Origin: Centroberyx gerrardi | Lineage: Eukaryota; Chordata; Actinopteri; Beryciformes; Berycidae | Assembly (NCBI RefSeq): GCF_048128805.1 | Contig: NC_136020.1 | Coordinates: forward strand, 6,576,653-6,640,652 | Length of the DNA: 64,000 bases | Reading direction: 5' to 3' | Shown here: positions 23,403 through 35,000 of the stretch, piece after piece | Numbering within the stretch: the stretch's first letter is position 1 | How the letters are laid out: each line of letters begins with the position of its first letter | Program-made: the position numbers and the translations under genes | Notes under the pieces: model-generated | The model's input: the letters and a program-made list of their open reading frames with translations, nothing else | What the model was told of the DNA's origin: nothing | The model's database searches: none

Positions 23403-26400
23403 AGTGTGACATTGTTCTAGACCTAAAAAAAATAATCTTTCTCCATTTTACCCTTGACCAGGAAATTTCATTCATAAAGGCTGGTACACAGGCATGGTCT
23501 CATATTCGGTCTCTCCTATTATACTGCGGTAATGAGTGATGGCTTTACTGAGGCTATTTGCCTCAGGTGACATATCATCTGAGGATACAATGATCCCTAT
23601 GTTACTGCTGTCACCTTTGAAATATGAATCATCATCGCACACGGACTGAGACACACCACAACAAAATGAGACACACAAACACAAAGCTAGATCATTATTT
23701 AGAGAAAGTGCGAGTGAAAGAGGGAAATAAAATAATGCAGCATGTCTCACACAGACAGCTACACACTTCAACACATACTCTGAACAAAACATCTTACCTC
23801 TCGTACTCGTCGCCCAGGGATTTTCGATAGGGATCCTGCACCTCATAGATGTCTGAATCTGCTGGATTGGGGTCATGTGGCCAGCCCAGCCGTGCGCTGT
23901 GAAACGGCAGGTTCATATATTCTGGTATCTCCTCATACAGCGGAACGTTCTCATACTCCACCGATCCCTCTCCACCCTCCCCGCTGCCGTCAGCCTCCTC
24001 CGTGCCGCTATTAGGCTGCTCCAGGTTTTTATCCCCCCTGTTCGACTCCACGCTGGTACAGTCCAGGGACTGCCCTCCCTTGGCCAACAGCTTTGGCAGC
24101 ATCTTGACGGAGAGCCGGAGTTCCAGCAGCTTCCGGAAGGACAGGCTCCTCTTGTGTTCGGCCCGGGTTGCCAGGTCGGCCGCGGAAAACGACTGCGCCC
24201 TCTGCTTGCCCCCCAGCAGCGGGGCTCGGCCCTGGGGGGGCACGCTGCTCCTGGTGGGCATCTGTCGGCTGAAGAACGTCACGCAGGGCCGGGCAAAGCG
24301 CCACGCTGTTTTCTCCTGGGGAGGCGCGGGCAGCTCCCTCATGGGGGTGTTGGCGTGCGGAGGTGCAGGGGGGGTGATGCAGGGTGGAGGGGGAGCGGGC
24401 AGGCTGTGTCTCTGGGGCTTCCGGGGGGGCGCCCTCGGTGAATCCTGACCCTCAGCAGAAAAGGCTTTCCTGGTGCTGGCCAGAGGCGGGTGGCAGCTGA
24501 GTTTGATCTGCTTGGGGAGGCTGTGTGTGATGGGGTAACGCTCAAAGTCACCGTACCCGTCCTCTTCATCCTCCTCCACCCGACGTTCCCCGCCTTCTTT
24601 TTTGCTGTCGTGGCTCAGTAAGTCGGGCACCGGCTGAGAGAGCAGGTCTAAGGAGTGCGAGGTGTTTCTGTTAAGGGAGGGGGGCATGTGGATCGTTCTG
24701 CGGAAACGGGGCGAGAGGGAAGTCTGTCGAGGAGGGGGCACAGGAGCATCGGGCTCATCGTCTACCACACCTGGGACTTGTTGGGGTAGGGGGTTGTCGC
24801 TTACACCCTGTTCGAGTTCCTCCCCTTCTGAACTGAGACACAGACCGGCTAGACTCGGCGTCCCCTCAGAATCGCCCGTCTCGAGCCCCTGTTTGTGTTC
24901 CTCCGCCACCCCGTCCTGGGCACCGCCCTCCAGGCCATCCTGCCTCACCAGGACTGGTTTCTTCGGTTTACGTGGGTGAGGGACTGGAAGAGGCTTACTG
25001 GGGGGAGCGGGGACCTGCTGATCGGGGGGTAACCTGGCAGAAGGTGCGGTGCTGCTCCCTACCTGAGAGGATTCTGGGGAAGACGACGGAGACAGTGGCT
25101 GATGAGGAGCGAGACTCGGGGAGATGATGCTGCCTGCAACATCATAGGTGGATTTAGAGTCTTGTGTGTTAGGAACCTCAGTCTCTGCCACCGTAAATGA
25201 TTGACCCAAAGCACTTTCCTGGTATCTTACAGCCTCCTCCAACCCTTTCCCCTGCTGCTCCTCGGTCCTCTGCGCTTCTCTGCTCACCAATCCCCTATCC
25301 AAGTGTCTCTGTCTTTGGGGTTTGTCCTTGGGCTTAGGGTGGACGTTGTTGCTGATCAATCCACCTCCACCCTTCTCCACGGCTACTCCCTCTCGGTTTT
25401 CTACTCTGTCTCGCGGCCTCATCGCCGGAAGCCCACATCCTTCTGCGGAATTCCCATTCTGCAACCAGTCGTCGTGCATATCACTCCCAATTTCGGTTGC
25501 ATTTCCGTTCCCCAGGTGCTGGCACTGGGGGCACTCCTGGAGCCCGCAGGAGCACGTGGGAATGATGTAGTACGATTCACGATTGCTAGGGTCCAATAAA
25601 ATCCCATTTTTGGAGTTGAGAAGCAAGAGGCTGTCATCTGAAGCCTCCCGGTGTTCCTGAGATAGGGTGGGGGGTGTGCCGGGTTTGGCTGGTGGGGGTA
25701 CAGCGGGAGGCGAGGCCGAGGGTTTGGGGATGCATGGTTTGGGTGCAACGACAGGTTTGGCTCTCTTCAGAGTAGGAGGGGAAGGGTGGGAGACAACGGA
25801 GGGCTGGGTGAGAAGACCGGGTTTAGGGGCGATGGGCGGGGGTGAGGGTTTGGTGGTAGCAGGGAGTTTAGGTTTGGGAGCTAATGGAGGCTTCTTCACA
25901 CCTGCGGGAAGGAACAGAAGAGATTTACACAGCAGACCACAATCATTTACCCACCCTTCTTTTTGAATGAAGCATACAGCGCTAGCAGAGCACATGAAAG
26001 CATGCTTCAACCTCGCCTCCCCTAACATAAGTGTAGACAGCTGCAAGATGTGGTTAAGGCTGGGGTCAAAAAGTCAGTCTCGGGGTCACAGGGGACTATT
26101 GCAGCCAAGAACCGGGGGTGGGAGTTGTGTGTTAATAAAATTAGGGATCAAAAATAGGTTGTAGGTGTTTGACAAAAAGATCAAACTCAATGGTCCTTTT
26201 CAATTCAGTGAAACAATTTTCAGTGTTGTTGAATTTGAACTACTCTCGTCACATCTTCTTTGTAGAACCACTTTCATTTATTATAATGTAATTAGTCTAT
26301 AACTGTCTCTCTGACCTGATGGGTGACACTTCTCACACTGTAAAACTGGATTATAAATACAGATTCACAATGGAATTTGATGCCCTCCTCCCTGAACATG

Positions 26401-28216
26401 AAAGAGCTTGGCATGCTTACCATGTCTCTACTTTGTGTCTTTTAGTTGTTACAGTGGATCATGAACAATGCACATTCATTTAGTTGGTGAATTTTGGTGG
26501 TGGTGGTGTCTGTGGTATTGTGAATTGTCTTATGAGTATATTTACTCTGCACGGTCTCCTGTCTACACTCCAGCTGTCCGTCTGTAACTGAATTAGGCAA
26601 AAGTGTCTTTATGTATTCTGCTCCCTCAACATGGAATTCACAGAAAAAGATTCAAGACTGAAAGAGCTAGTCTCTCTTGGTTAGTTTAATCTTATAATGA
26701 AGGATCTTGTGGCAGACTAAGGAGTTGTCTTTACTTTTTTTTTAGTCGAGATTTAAATAGGTTTGACCTTGTGAACCTGCTGGTTTGACACTGTACCTTT
26801 TTAAGTGCTTATATAGAAGGTTTTACTTTGCTACATTGTTTTACCTTGCTCTTTCTTTGATGTGACTTTGACTGTATTCTGACTTTGTATATTGCTGCAT
26901 CTTGTATGTTAGTCTTGATGCTGTTTTCTTGGCCAGGTCTCCCTTGAAGAGAGAGTCTCAGTGGAACTAACTTGGTCAAATAAAGGTTGAATAAAAAACG
27001 GAGTCTCTCCACTAATAAAAAGCTGTTAAGTGAGATTGTAGGCCATATTTTCCGCTCAACTGGCTGAAAGTCTTGGCTGGCCGACACCACGAGAAGCGGA
27101 GTCATCGAGCGGATGTTCCCGAAAGGCCAATGACCAGAAACCGCTTTAGCCCCGATACGTGCTGTTCTGGTTTGTTGGGAGAGACCGTTAAGCCAAACTC
27201 TATTCAAAAATCTGTGAGCGTAATGTGGCCCTGATTATCGGTAAAGCCACATACGAGGTAGAACAAAGTCTTTAAAACTTCAAGTATTTTACGAATCATT
27301 AGAAGCCACTCTTCAGTTCGGAATACATCCAATACACCAAGCAGCCAGTATTACACTAAAATCTCAACTTGAAGAACTGGTTCGCCGCTTATCCTCACAA
27401 CCTACTTTTACCAACATACGTCGTGGATGGCACAGGCGAGTGAGAACCAATCTAAAAGTTTATATTTTTATTAAAATTAAGTGCGGCTTGGTGATTTATC
27501 TATATGCCGAATTTACCAAAATACTGTAACGATTCGTAAAAGGTCTTAAACTATGTTCTACCATGTATGTACGTTTGCCGATAAGCAAGGCAACGTTATA
27601 CTGCCAGATGTTTGAATTTGGCCTGATGTTCTCTCTATACAAGAGTGAAAGGCACATATCGGGGCTAAAACCGCTCATGCCGTGGAAAAAAAAATCTGTA
27701 AAACTCGGTGGCACATATCCCATTTGGTGGAACGGATTCATTGAGGGTATCCCGCTTCATCCAGGCAAATGTTTACTATTTTACATTCGATTTTAATATT
27801 GCAGCTTAACAAGTATTGTTGTTATCGAGTTTGATGTCTTGTTGCATCAACAGCAGGACAGATGTTTTAAGACAAAGGATTTATCTCCCCCCCAGCTGAC
27901 AGTGGCTGCAATAACAGATGGAAAGGGAAAAACTTCATTGTTAGATATGATACGAGTTTTTAGAAAGCACTAAAACTGAGGTCAAGCATATCCTCTCATA
28001 TCTTTTTGAAAGCTATCATTAAGAAAAACTGTAATTAACCAGGGCCGTGTAAAAATAGACTTGATGCTAACATCGGGTACAACGTTCAAATTGGATAGTT
28101 TTTCGGTTGCTGTAAGCAAAGACAAATGCAAACGGTATTTTGCTTTAACCACAATAGGCACTTGCATAGCAGGATTTTGCTAAGTTAGCTCCCCCAGGAA
28201 ACAAACCTGTGCTCAT
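11957..28216 (-). CDS. fgd6: FYVE, RhoGEF and PH domain-containing protein 6
   Basis: Guanine-nucleotide exchange factor of the Rho/Cdc42 class, linking phosphoinositide membranes to actin. There are 21 coding exons: 28216-28207, 25901-23798, 20293-20176, 19311-19244, 19125-19095, 16760-16609, 15860-15704, 15593-15506, 15207-15157, 15064-15006, 14922-14851, 14646-14578, 14313-14230, 13676-13597, 13448-13346, 13192-13049, 12960-12858, 12759-12662, 12527-12399, 12276-12128, 11999-11957. Total 3912 nt, 1303 aa; human is 1430. Order: Pro-rich N-terminus ([12 protein letters not shown]), [12 protein letters not shown] near 680, acidic linker, DH domain about 752-945 ([20 protein letters not shown]), PH about 975-1070, FYVE about 1100-1160 ([10 protein letters not shown]), second PH about 1198-1298. 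Every phase closes. The start is the 10-nt exon ATGAGCACAG, which splices in phase to GTGTGAAGAAG. No gene-breaking change was seen. Confidence 0.95.
12128..12276 (-). CDS. fgd6: fgd6 coding exon 20 (C-terminal PH domain)
   Basis: Encodes [14 protein letters not shown]...[22 protein letters not shown]; the split Arg codon completes with the last exon ([13 protein letters not shown], stop). The segment after LLGF ([16 protein letters not shown]) differs from the mammalian strand-loop sequence, while both flanks are highly conserved. Confidence 0.9.
13003..13048. repeat. (TAG)n array at an fgd6 splice donor
   Basis: About 45 bp of TAG triplets (ACT on the gene strand). It begins within the first few intron bases after the exon ending GGCAAA at 13049, so the donor reads gtactagtactac. 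Confidence 0.9.
16123..16450 (+). repeat. Interspersed repeat, family C, copy 2 (fgd6 intron)
   Basis: Core aactttaatgatccctgtgg followed by ggaaattaggctgttgcag and an A/T-rich tail with tatgaa words, as in 3391-3710 and 37694-38090. It is in the intron between DH exons 6 and 7. Confidence 0.75.
18901..19086. repeat. Three-copy minisatellite, unit about 62 bp
   Basis: Copies 18901-18963, 18964-19024 and 19025-19086 share cct/tcaataagac, ttcacaactagtgattttca and ctaaatcaaa. The array ends about 8 bp from the 3' end of the 31-nt fgd6 micro-exon. Confidence 0.85.
19095..19125 (-). CDS. fgd6: fgd6 micro-exon (31 nt)
   Basis: Encodes [10 protein letters not shown] of the DH domain plus one base of the preceding Val codon. 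Acceptor aatag on one side, donor gtaagt on the other. It is needed to join AQEIMSSEK(V) from exon 19311-19244 to [12 protein letters not shown] in exon 16760-16609, and the phase fits exactly (68+31 nt). Confidence 0.92.
20046..20166. repeat. (GT)n then (GA)n microsatellite next to an fgd6 donor
   Basis: TG repeats at about 20046-20064 and about 75 bp of uninterrupted GA at about 20091-20166. On the gene strand this is a CT tract starting about 10 bases into the intron after the exon ending at 20176. Confidence 0.95.
20460..20505 (+). repeat. SINE tail fragment
   Basis: The words ccctccctggataaataaagg match the 3' end of the SINE at about 31868-32012 (tccctggataaataaagatg). Only the tail is visible. 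Confidence 0.45.
21815..21875. repeat. (TCAC)n-(CT)n-(CA)n compound microsatellite
   Basis: Tetranucleotide cact units, then CT, then CA. It lies in the large fgd6 intron 2. Confidence 0.9.
22150..22805 (+). mobile_element. Decayed LINE 3' end with an inner repeat
   Basis: One frame reads [19 protein letters not shown] at about 22176-22233, the C-terminal motif common in fish LINE reverse transcriptases. The end ttatataagtgcgatataaa followed by tagtttattattagtagtaa at about 22760-22803 looks like a fish LINE 3' terminus. Between them, about 22296-22420 (ctcaaaaacttatgaacaga...gattttggtggtgatccgga) matches another abundant fish repeat word, so the region is a mosaic. It lies in fgd6 intron 2. 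Confidence 0.6.
23337..23401. repeat. (CT)n-(CA)n compound microsatellite
   Basis: CT repeats followed by CA repeats in fgd6 intron 2. Confidence 0.95.
23798..25901 (-). CDS. fgd6: fgd6 large coding exon 2
   Basis: A single open exon of 2104 nt with acceptor cccgcag and donor gtaagatg. It encodes the long disordered N-terminal region: repeated Pro-Lys motifs ([27 protein letters not shown]), a Cys cluster [11 protein letters not shown], further [31 protein letters not shown], and the conserved tyrosine block [18 protein letters not shown] near its end. The region is low in sequence conservation overall, but these islands match FGD6. Confidence 0.95.
26810..26998 (+). repeat. LINE/SINE-type 3' terminus
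   Basis: The end ccaggtctcccttgaagaga...ggtcaaataaaggttgaataaaaaa resembles a widespread fish retroelement 3' end. It lies in fgd6 intron 1. The 5' limit is uncertain. Confidence 0.55.
27137..27678. repeat. Large imperfect inverted repeat (family A fold-back)
   Basis: The left arm (about 27137-27405) and the reverse complement of the right arm (about 27435-27678) share, in the same order, ccgcttt(t)agccccgata.gtgc, ...caaattcaaaaatctg..agt(a)taa, cttatcggcaa...acatac, ggtagaaca.agt, tttacgaatc.tta and caccaagc.gca. The centre is near 27430. Both arms belong to the family present at 4605-4960, 45125-45400 and 55120-55235. It lies in fgd6 intron 1. Confidence 0.75.
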
Positions 28217-28242
28217 GACTCCCGTCTTGCTCCTTTCTCCAT
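28213..28242 (-). other. Upstream ORF of fgd6 overlapping the start (ATGA)
   Basis: On the minus strand an ATG at 28242-28240 opens a frame of 9 codons whose TGA stop (28215-28213) overlaps the fgd6 start ATG (28216-28214) as ATGA. It is real only if transcription starts above 28242, which has not been shown. Confidence 0.5.
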
Positions 28243-29011
28243 GAGTAAATTTACTTTCAATGGAATTGCAAGAAATTCGGTGTTTTTTTCTCCTTCGACA
28301 CCATTGTCAGTTTGAAAACCACCTCGGGAAGAAAACGTACAGATCCAACGCCGTTGTTCCTTAATTCACCAACGGATGCGTGAATAAAGTCTTTACGCCT
28401 ATTACTTTTTCCATTTTTCCCGAAGTTTTCAGCCACGGTGCTTTTCCTACCAGTGTCAAGTCAACCAGAATAAAAGAATAAACTTCCGGTCACGACTTGT
28501 AAAATACCTCTAATTGGGGAGCATGTGTTTCAACGTTTTTGGAGTAATACCAAGTATAGAAGTAAAAATATAGTTTTTGTTTTAAGTAGGATTTGTAGTA
28601 AATTAAAATACAATTGCTGCTGTTTTGCAAAATGTCCTTTTCATTGCACGTGGGTGACAAATGTGCGGCTTTTATTTTGAAGGCAAAATAGCCATGCTTC
28701 CGGAATCACCGTGGCTGTCTCTGGTTAGCTTGACTCAGCTGTATTTCCTCTCCTGGCTACTGGTGGTTGGACCACCGCCTCTCGCGGCCACTAGAGGCGC
28801 ACTAGCTGGCACGAGCACGGTTCGTTCCAGATTTGCTTGCGAGGAAGCGGCGGTGACAACAGGGTTGTGGGAATTGGAGTTTTACGCATAGTTTGGTTTG
28901 CGCAGCTAGCAACCGGCTAACGGCACCCTCAACTTCTCTACTGTTGTGCCTGTTTTCTGTCGCCTACAACTCCAGAATGCAAGACGGACTGCGTATAGAT
29001 GGCGGAGAGCA
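28217..29011. promoter_or_regulatory. Divergent fgd6/vezt promoter interval
   Basis: 795 bp separate the two start codons on opposite strands, so both promoters must lie here or in 5' introns not detected. The part nearest vezt is GC-richer (about 28760-28860, with CpGs). No TATA box was identified with confidence. An AGATGGCGGAG word (YY1-like) lies just before the vezt start. Confidence 0.6.
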
Positions 29012-29015
29012 ATGA
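28977..29015 (+). other. Upstream ORF of vezt overlapping the start (ATGA)
   Basis: The ATG at 28977-28979 opens 12 codons ending in TGA at 29013-29015, overlapping the vezt ATG (29012-29014) as ATGA. A second upstream ATG at 28999 (in ATGGCGG) opens a 6-codon frame that ends 5 bases past the vezt ATG. Both depend on the transcription start lying upstream. Confidence 0.5.
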
Positions 29016-32000
29016 CTGAGGAGTTTGATGAAGATGTGGTATTTGAGGTTTGTGATATTGCCGTTGTTTTAGATCGGAACTTGTAATGCTTTGTCATCCC
29101 ACCCGAGTTCCGAGGTTCACAATTGCGTGGTAAAACAGGCTTTGAGTTAGCTAGCTATATAACGTTAGCTAGCTATATAACTAGCATAGCAAGCCAGCAA
29201 GCATGCTAGCTTCACACAAAGTACAGTTTGCCCTGTTGCGGTGCGTTGACAATACAAAACAAATCCACATATTTGGCTGGTTGCTAGCTATGTGTCTGCC
29301 AAGCAGCTTTGGTGGTCATAAGAGCGGCTGAGCTGGGTTGTGTGCGTATTGTTATTGGTGTTTCATCATCACTAGACTAGAGCTGGGGTGGGGATGACCA
29401 GCTCCTATGCGTCGGTTCTGAAAAACACACACACATCTGAATGGTGTCAACATGCGTTGTGACTTCGTCTGACAATGCAAGTGAGTACCTTGTGTGACTG
29501 CATATTTAGGCATAAATGTGTTGCGATGGGCATGCAGGTGATAGTTACATCAGAAAATTTAGAGATGCACCTCTGCAGCTGTCCAGATGCAGCAAGACAC
29601 ACCAGAGATGCTCAGAGTTGTTCTGCTTTCTCAGCAACAGAGAATCAGCAGCTGGCAGAGAACTGGGTCAGGCGTCCTTTGGTCAAATTGTAGCATGGAA
29701 TGTTTTTTCCTTCTCTTATTTTTATGGCTTGTTTGGTGCTGAGCTTTCTTTGTTCAGGCAGAGAACGGAGATGTCTCAAAATAGATGAGAACAGAGTTAG
29801 TTCACTGTGTACATCCTTTTGCTGGAAGACGTGACTGTGGTGAGATGTATTTTTTCTCAGGAAGGAATGATGGCTTGTGCTTCCACCATTTAGTGTTTAA
29901 TTTTGACTTCACTGCTGCATAGGATGGTGGCCAGTTTCCATGCAGGATAGAAGAAAAGAGGGAAGTCAGGGGTGCATGGCAGGGCTTGGAATAAGGTGCT
30001 GGCAAGCTGTGTGTGAGTGTCTGTTGTTTTACACATTCGCAAGTGAAGGAACTTAGCCTTTACAGCATTCCTCCCAGAATAGAATAGTAAGCTGCATGAG
30101 AGAGAGAGAGGGAGAGGGAGGGAGGGTGGAGCCTCAACTTGAGCTGATGATTCTTGAGGGGAACCGGACCGCTTCGGCAAATCAGGGATGTTTTTCTCTC
30201 ACTTATCAGGGTCGCGACACCTTCGGCTCCGCGCCGGGAAACTGGGGCAAAATCAGGATGAGCGTCAACTCAACCCACAGCAGATTGATGTCCTAATCTC
30301 CACATTTCTCTCTTTTCCTTCTCCTCTCCCTCCATCTGGCACAATCCTATCTGCCTCTCGCTTTCCATTTGTCCTCCCTCTCATCCATCATTCCTCAACC
30401 ACTGCTCTCTCTCTCTCTCTCTCTCTCTACAGAACTCTCCTCTTTTCCACTACCTGCATGATCTAGGGCACACAGACTTCGAGGCATGTCCGACGGTATC
30501 ACAGGAGGAGGAATATGGCGGAGGAGAGGGAGACCCGACCTCTCCCCAGGATGCTTCCCAGAAACCTTCAGTGAGTGACACTCCATAATACACCCCTCCC
30601 ACCACCACCAACACCCATCACTATTCTCACTTCACACTTCACATGTTGCTGTTCTGTAGCCCTACCCTGGGGCAATGTGTATGTGTGTGTATGAGTGTGT
30701 TTGTCACTATTTACCCCCTTCAGTCAGACAGAAAGTAATTAATTTGACTATTGATTCAAAACAATGACCCGTGTTGGCACACAATTACACGCACACACAC
30801 AGAGAGTTATGCTCACTGGTTTGCATGCTTGGCTTCGGTCAGATGAGATACTGTAGGCATGATGGCAAGGAGATCTCCCTACACACAGATCCAGGTATTT
30901 CGTATTAACTTTGAACTGCATGTTCTTTGCTCTATGATCACACACTTTCATTGACCTGAACTGATGCTGCCTTTTATCAAAACTGGCACTTCAAACAATT
31001 CTTCCTCAGCAAAGAACCCCCCCCCCCCCTCCCCCCCCCTCTCCTGTGTCTCTCTTTCCTGCTGTTGCTCAGATTCTACTAGAGATAGGCCAAATGCGAT
31101 TACTGTCTGAGACCACATTCTGCTTTCTCTCTGACGTTATTTTTGCTGGCGTCTGCCGCTGTGGGCATCTTCTCAGGAGTTGTGTGTGTGTGTGTCGGTG
31201 GTATTCAGATATGCATGCCTGTTATTAATGGGTCTGTGTGTGTGCGTGGGTCTGCAATTAAAGGATTAAAAGCCACGAGCTCTGTCGTATTTTTCATAGA
31301 ACTTAGCAGAAATCTAATAGTTCATGAGACTGGTTTGAGTAGACTTATGATTCAGTCAGACAAGAAATGCATCCTGGGTAGCTCTTGATCACATGATTTG
31401 GCCTCTCTGTCTCTTTTCCCCCTCCTCTTGCATCGGGAAACAATGTTGTGTTTGCTTCATTCGGGAACTTTCCGTCCGTGTCATGCTTCCTCTCTGGGAG
31501 CCTGTTATTCTAAGGAGTTAAGGAGAATGAGGGATTCAGATGAGACAGGAAAGGTTTTGGGTCGTCCCTCGGTGTCCAGCTTCCTGAACCCCAGATAGAG
31601 CCGGACCCGGGACGAACACCGTGTACATGTGTATGTTATTGTTTCGCTTAACACGGACCACAGCTTGGCTTTCATTGCATTATCAGTAAAAAGCCAATAC
31701 TGGTTATCATAGCTGTCTTCTTGAACACAACTTGCATGGGCCATTTGTAGTGTAAGCATGTGTGTGCGAATGCCCATGAGTTGGTATGATTGTGGTTTGC
31801 TGGCTCTTTGTGATCTTGTTATATGAAAGAATGTATATGTTGACGCTTGTGTAATTACACTATGCAGTGACGTGCACAGGCGCCATTAGCTTAAAGGTGA
31901 CGAGTGGGATGGTGACTGCAAGGTTGCCGGTTGAAATCCCCAGTATGAAGTATGAAGCACTGAAAAGAGTATAGTATTCAGTTGAGTTTCCCTGGATAAA

Positions 32001-35000
32001 TAAAGATGAAGACAAAAAGTGTGGCTATCCTTAAAAGAGAATTAGGAATTGTGTCTTCTAGCCTTTTTCATGCTGTTAGTGAATATTGCAAAAACATGTG
32101 TTCTGCTGCTGTCTGTCTCAGATCTTTTGGTCATACTGTATAAACAAATAAGCAGTAATAACTGTACCTTAGAGAATTGTTTTACAGCATTATGGCACCA
32201 TAATGTAACCTGATGCAGAAGATACACAGCAATCCTCATCTTACCTACTCCAATACTGTCTCTCTTAATCTGTCTGTCCATAACATCCATTATGTATGCC
32301 TTATAGATATAGACATGCTGTCATGTACGAAGGTCTGTGCAGAGTATTTCCGTCAGACAAGGGCTGGAGGCTGGAGTGTTCCCTGTGTGACGCCAGCAGA
32401 ATACTAAAGAGCAAGAACAAGACTGGACCAGGAAATTAACTGTACTTGATGCGAGAGTGTATTCATATGTGTGTTATTCTATGTGTGTGTTACACCATCT
32501 CTGTCCTAACATGGGTTTAGCAGAGAGAAGAACATCCAAGCAGAGTTGTGGCCTACTTTGACTTACTAGAGCACGTACACACTCACACACACATACACAC
32601 ACACACACACACACAGTTGGATGAGGCTTACAACCAGTGTTGTGTGATTGCCCAGCCCTGCAGCTCAGCCTCCAATCAGTAATCAATATGGCTGCAGCCT
32701 TTGCACTAATAACACTTGTGCTTTACCCCCAGAACAGGGTCAGTGTGCAGGCCGCCCAGTCTGGATCAATAGCCCCCTGCTTTCCCTACTGATTGGAACA
32801 CACACATACATACACACATAGAGGATGTTATGATGCTGGTGCTCTAGGAGTCTCAGCATAGAAACGTATCATAGATCCAGCAAAACGCTCTAAGCAGATT
32901 AGTGAATAGTAGGCCCTATTCATGATTAGGCAACACAGTGTTGGGTATTTATTTAGTCTCTTAGCACTAGTGAGCAAAACTTGCAACATGAATAGCCTCA
33001 AGTTTGGAATGCATTGAAAAAAAGCGGGTCTCTTGATTTGTCTTTCTGGTTGTGTTTGTACTGTCTAGATTGTTTACAGAGGGAGTCTGTTGTGCTGCGA
33101 GAGGAGAGACTGACAGCTAGAAAGCAGGAGGAGATAGAAGGGTGTGTGTCTGTGTGTGTGTGTGTGTGTGTTGTGCTGCTGTCCAGTGAAAGCCTCATAT
33201 CCCCTTTTCCTTTTCAGGAACTAACAATCCTTCCTTTCCAACTGACACCCATGTGTTTTTGAAGTTGTAGAATAAGGTTTTAATGAGTTTCATGGGTGCC
33301 GACACATGTAAACTTACGGATGGAGTGAGAACATGGAAAATCATCAAACTTGCAGTTCTAAGGTTTTCATGCGACAGCAGCACTATATAAGACCCGAGGG
33401 AGAGTGTTACAAACACACATTGCAGTTATTGTTGTTGCCTGAAAGGGTTTGTTTCCTGGGATACTCCCCCCGTGTGTGTGTGTGTGTGTGTGTGTGCGTG
33501 CACGCTTGTTATTGGATCTGTGATTGCTGGGAAGGGGGCTATACTCGAGCTTTATTGGAATGCTGGAGAAAGCACAGTGAAATGATTGGAAGACTTATGG
33601 GTGAATGATTTTATTTAATCTGGAATGCATTCCAATCTGGCAATAGGTACCTGCACCGGGGCCATAGCAGGGCATGAAATAATGAAATGTCCTGCATGAA
33701 ACTGGAATGTAGCCCTTACATTATTGACTGAAGCGTAACCCCCCCCTGTGATTGGCAGGGAGGACGCCTATGGAGACTGGCTGATGCCCTGTGGCGGTGG
33801 AGCCCGCTTCACCAGGCTGATGCATCTCATAAGCTGGAGCAGCAACTGGTAAGTGTTAGAATTGAAATCAGACAGGAATGCTGGCACTGAGACTGGTAGT
33901 CTCACAAAAATACAGACAAGAGATCTCACCCTGCTTTATTTTCATAGGAATTTGTTCTCTCTAAGCCCTCTTTCACCTTGCCTCTCTTTCCTCCCTGCCT
34001 GCAGGACTGTGTGTTTGGCCAGTACTCAGTGAGGTGCATTCTGGACCAGGATGTGCTGCTGCAGGAGGATGTGGAGCTGATCGAGTTGTTGGACCCCAGC
34101 TTGCTCACCCTGGGCTCCTCGCCCTCCGGCTCCCCCAGCCGAGCTAGCACCCTGCCCAGACCGAGCTTCCTTGCCAGCCCTTCACTATGGTACGTCACCA
34201 GGAGAGAGTCGCGCACACACACTTATTTGCATATGTGCAAACTTTCACACAATGTGTGTACAGTTTTGTAGGCTGGAGTTATTTTGGAGTCAAGGGTATT
34301 GTAAATAACACAAAACAGTATGGTATGACAGTTGATAATACAACTTTTATTCAATCAATTTGGGATTGGTAGCAGAATTTAAATCAGTTCAGTACATATT
34401 TTCATCAGGATTAGAATTGTTGGGGTGCTGTAAAGGTAATATATAGACGAAAGGAGCCAATAAGAGAATTGTTAAGGAAGCGGATTGTGAAGAAGGCATC
34501 CTTAAGGAGTCGATGAGGATGAAATCTTATAAGTTCCCAGCCCTATAGAGAAAGGAGCTGGTTACAATGTTGAAAATTCTCTCCTCCTCTCTCCACCCAG
34601 GGACATGGCTGGGCTGGTCGGCCTGGCTGCGGTGCTGCTGGGTCTCTGCTCCGTTTCTGAGGGAGTGTGGTCGCTGGCTGCAGCCCCCTGGAGCCTGGCC
34701 CTGCTGGGCTGGGTGGGGCTGAGGGGGGCCCGGCTGTGGAGGCAGGGCTGCATGCAGAGGGCCGTCCACACCCGGGCCACCCAACTCCAGACTCTGGTCC
34801 AGAACAGCAAGGCTTTGACGGGCCTGTCGCGCAAAGCCCTGCGCCTGGTACAGGAGACCGAGGTCATCTCCAGAGGGTTCACCCTGTAAGTGTGCTCTTT
34901 TTATACCCACCTACCTGTCACCCGAACACATAATGTAAATGTGCAGCCACATTCTGTCATGTATCTAGCTGTTACTGCTTGGTTCAAGCCTGCCTCCTTA

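Noticed and set aside
23875-24448. Long plus-strand frames opposite fgd6 exon 2
   Set aside because: They are antisense shadows of a GC-rich real exon, with no family resemblance and no splice or start context.
28661-28891. Plus-strand frame of 76 codons upstream of vezt
   Set aside because: Lies in the divergent promoter interval, has no recognisable domain, and vezt homology begins only at 29012.
34527-34910. Minus-strand frame of 127 codons over vezt exon 5
   Set aside because: Antisense to a verified membrane-domain exon; GC-rich codon bias explains the open frame.
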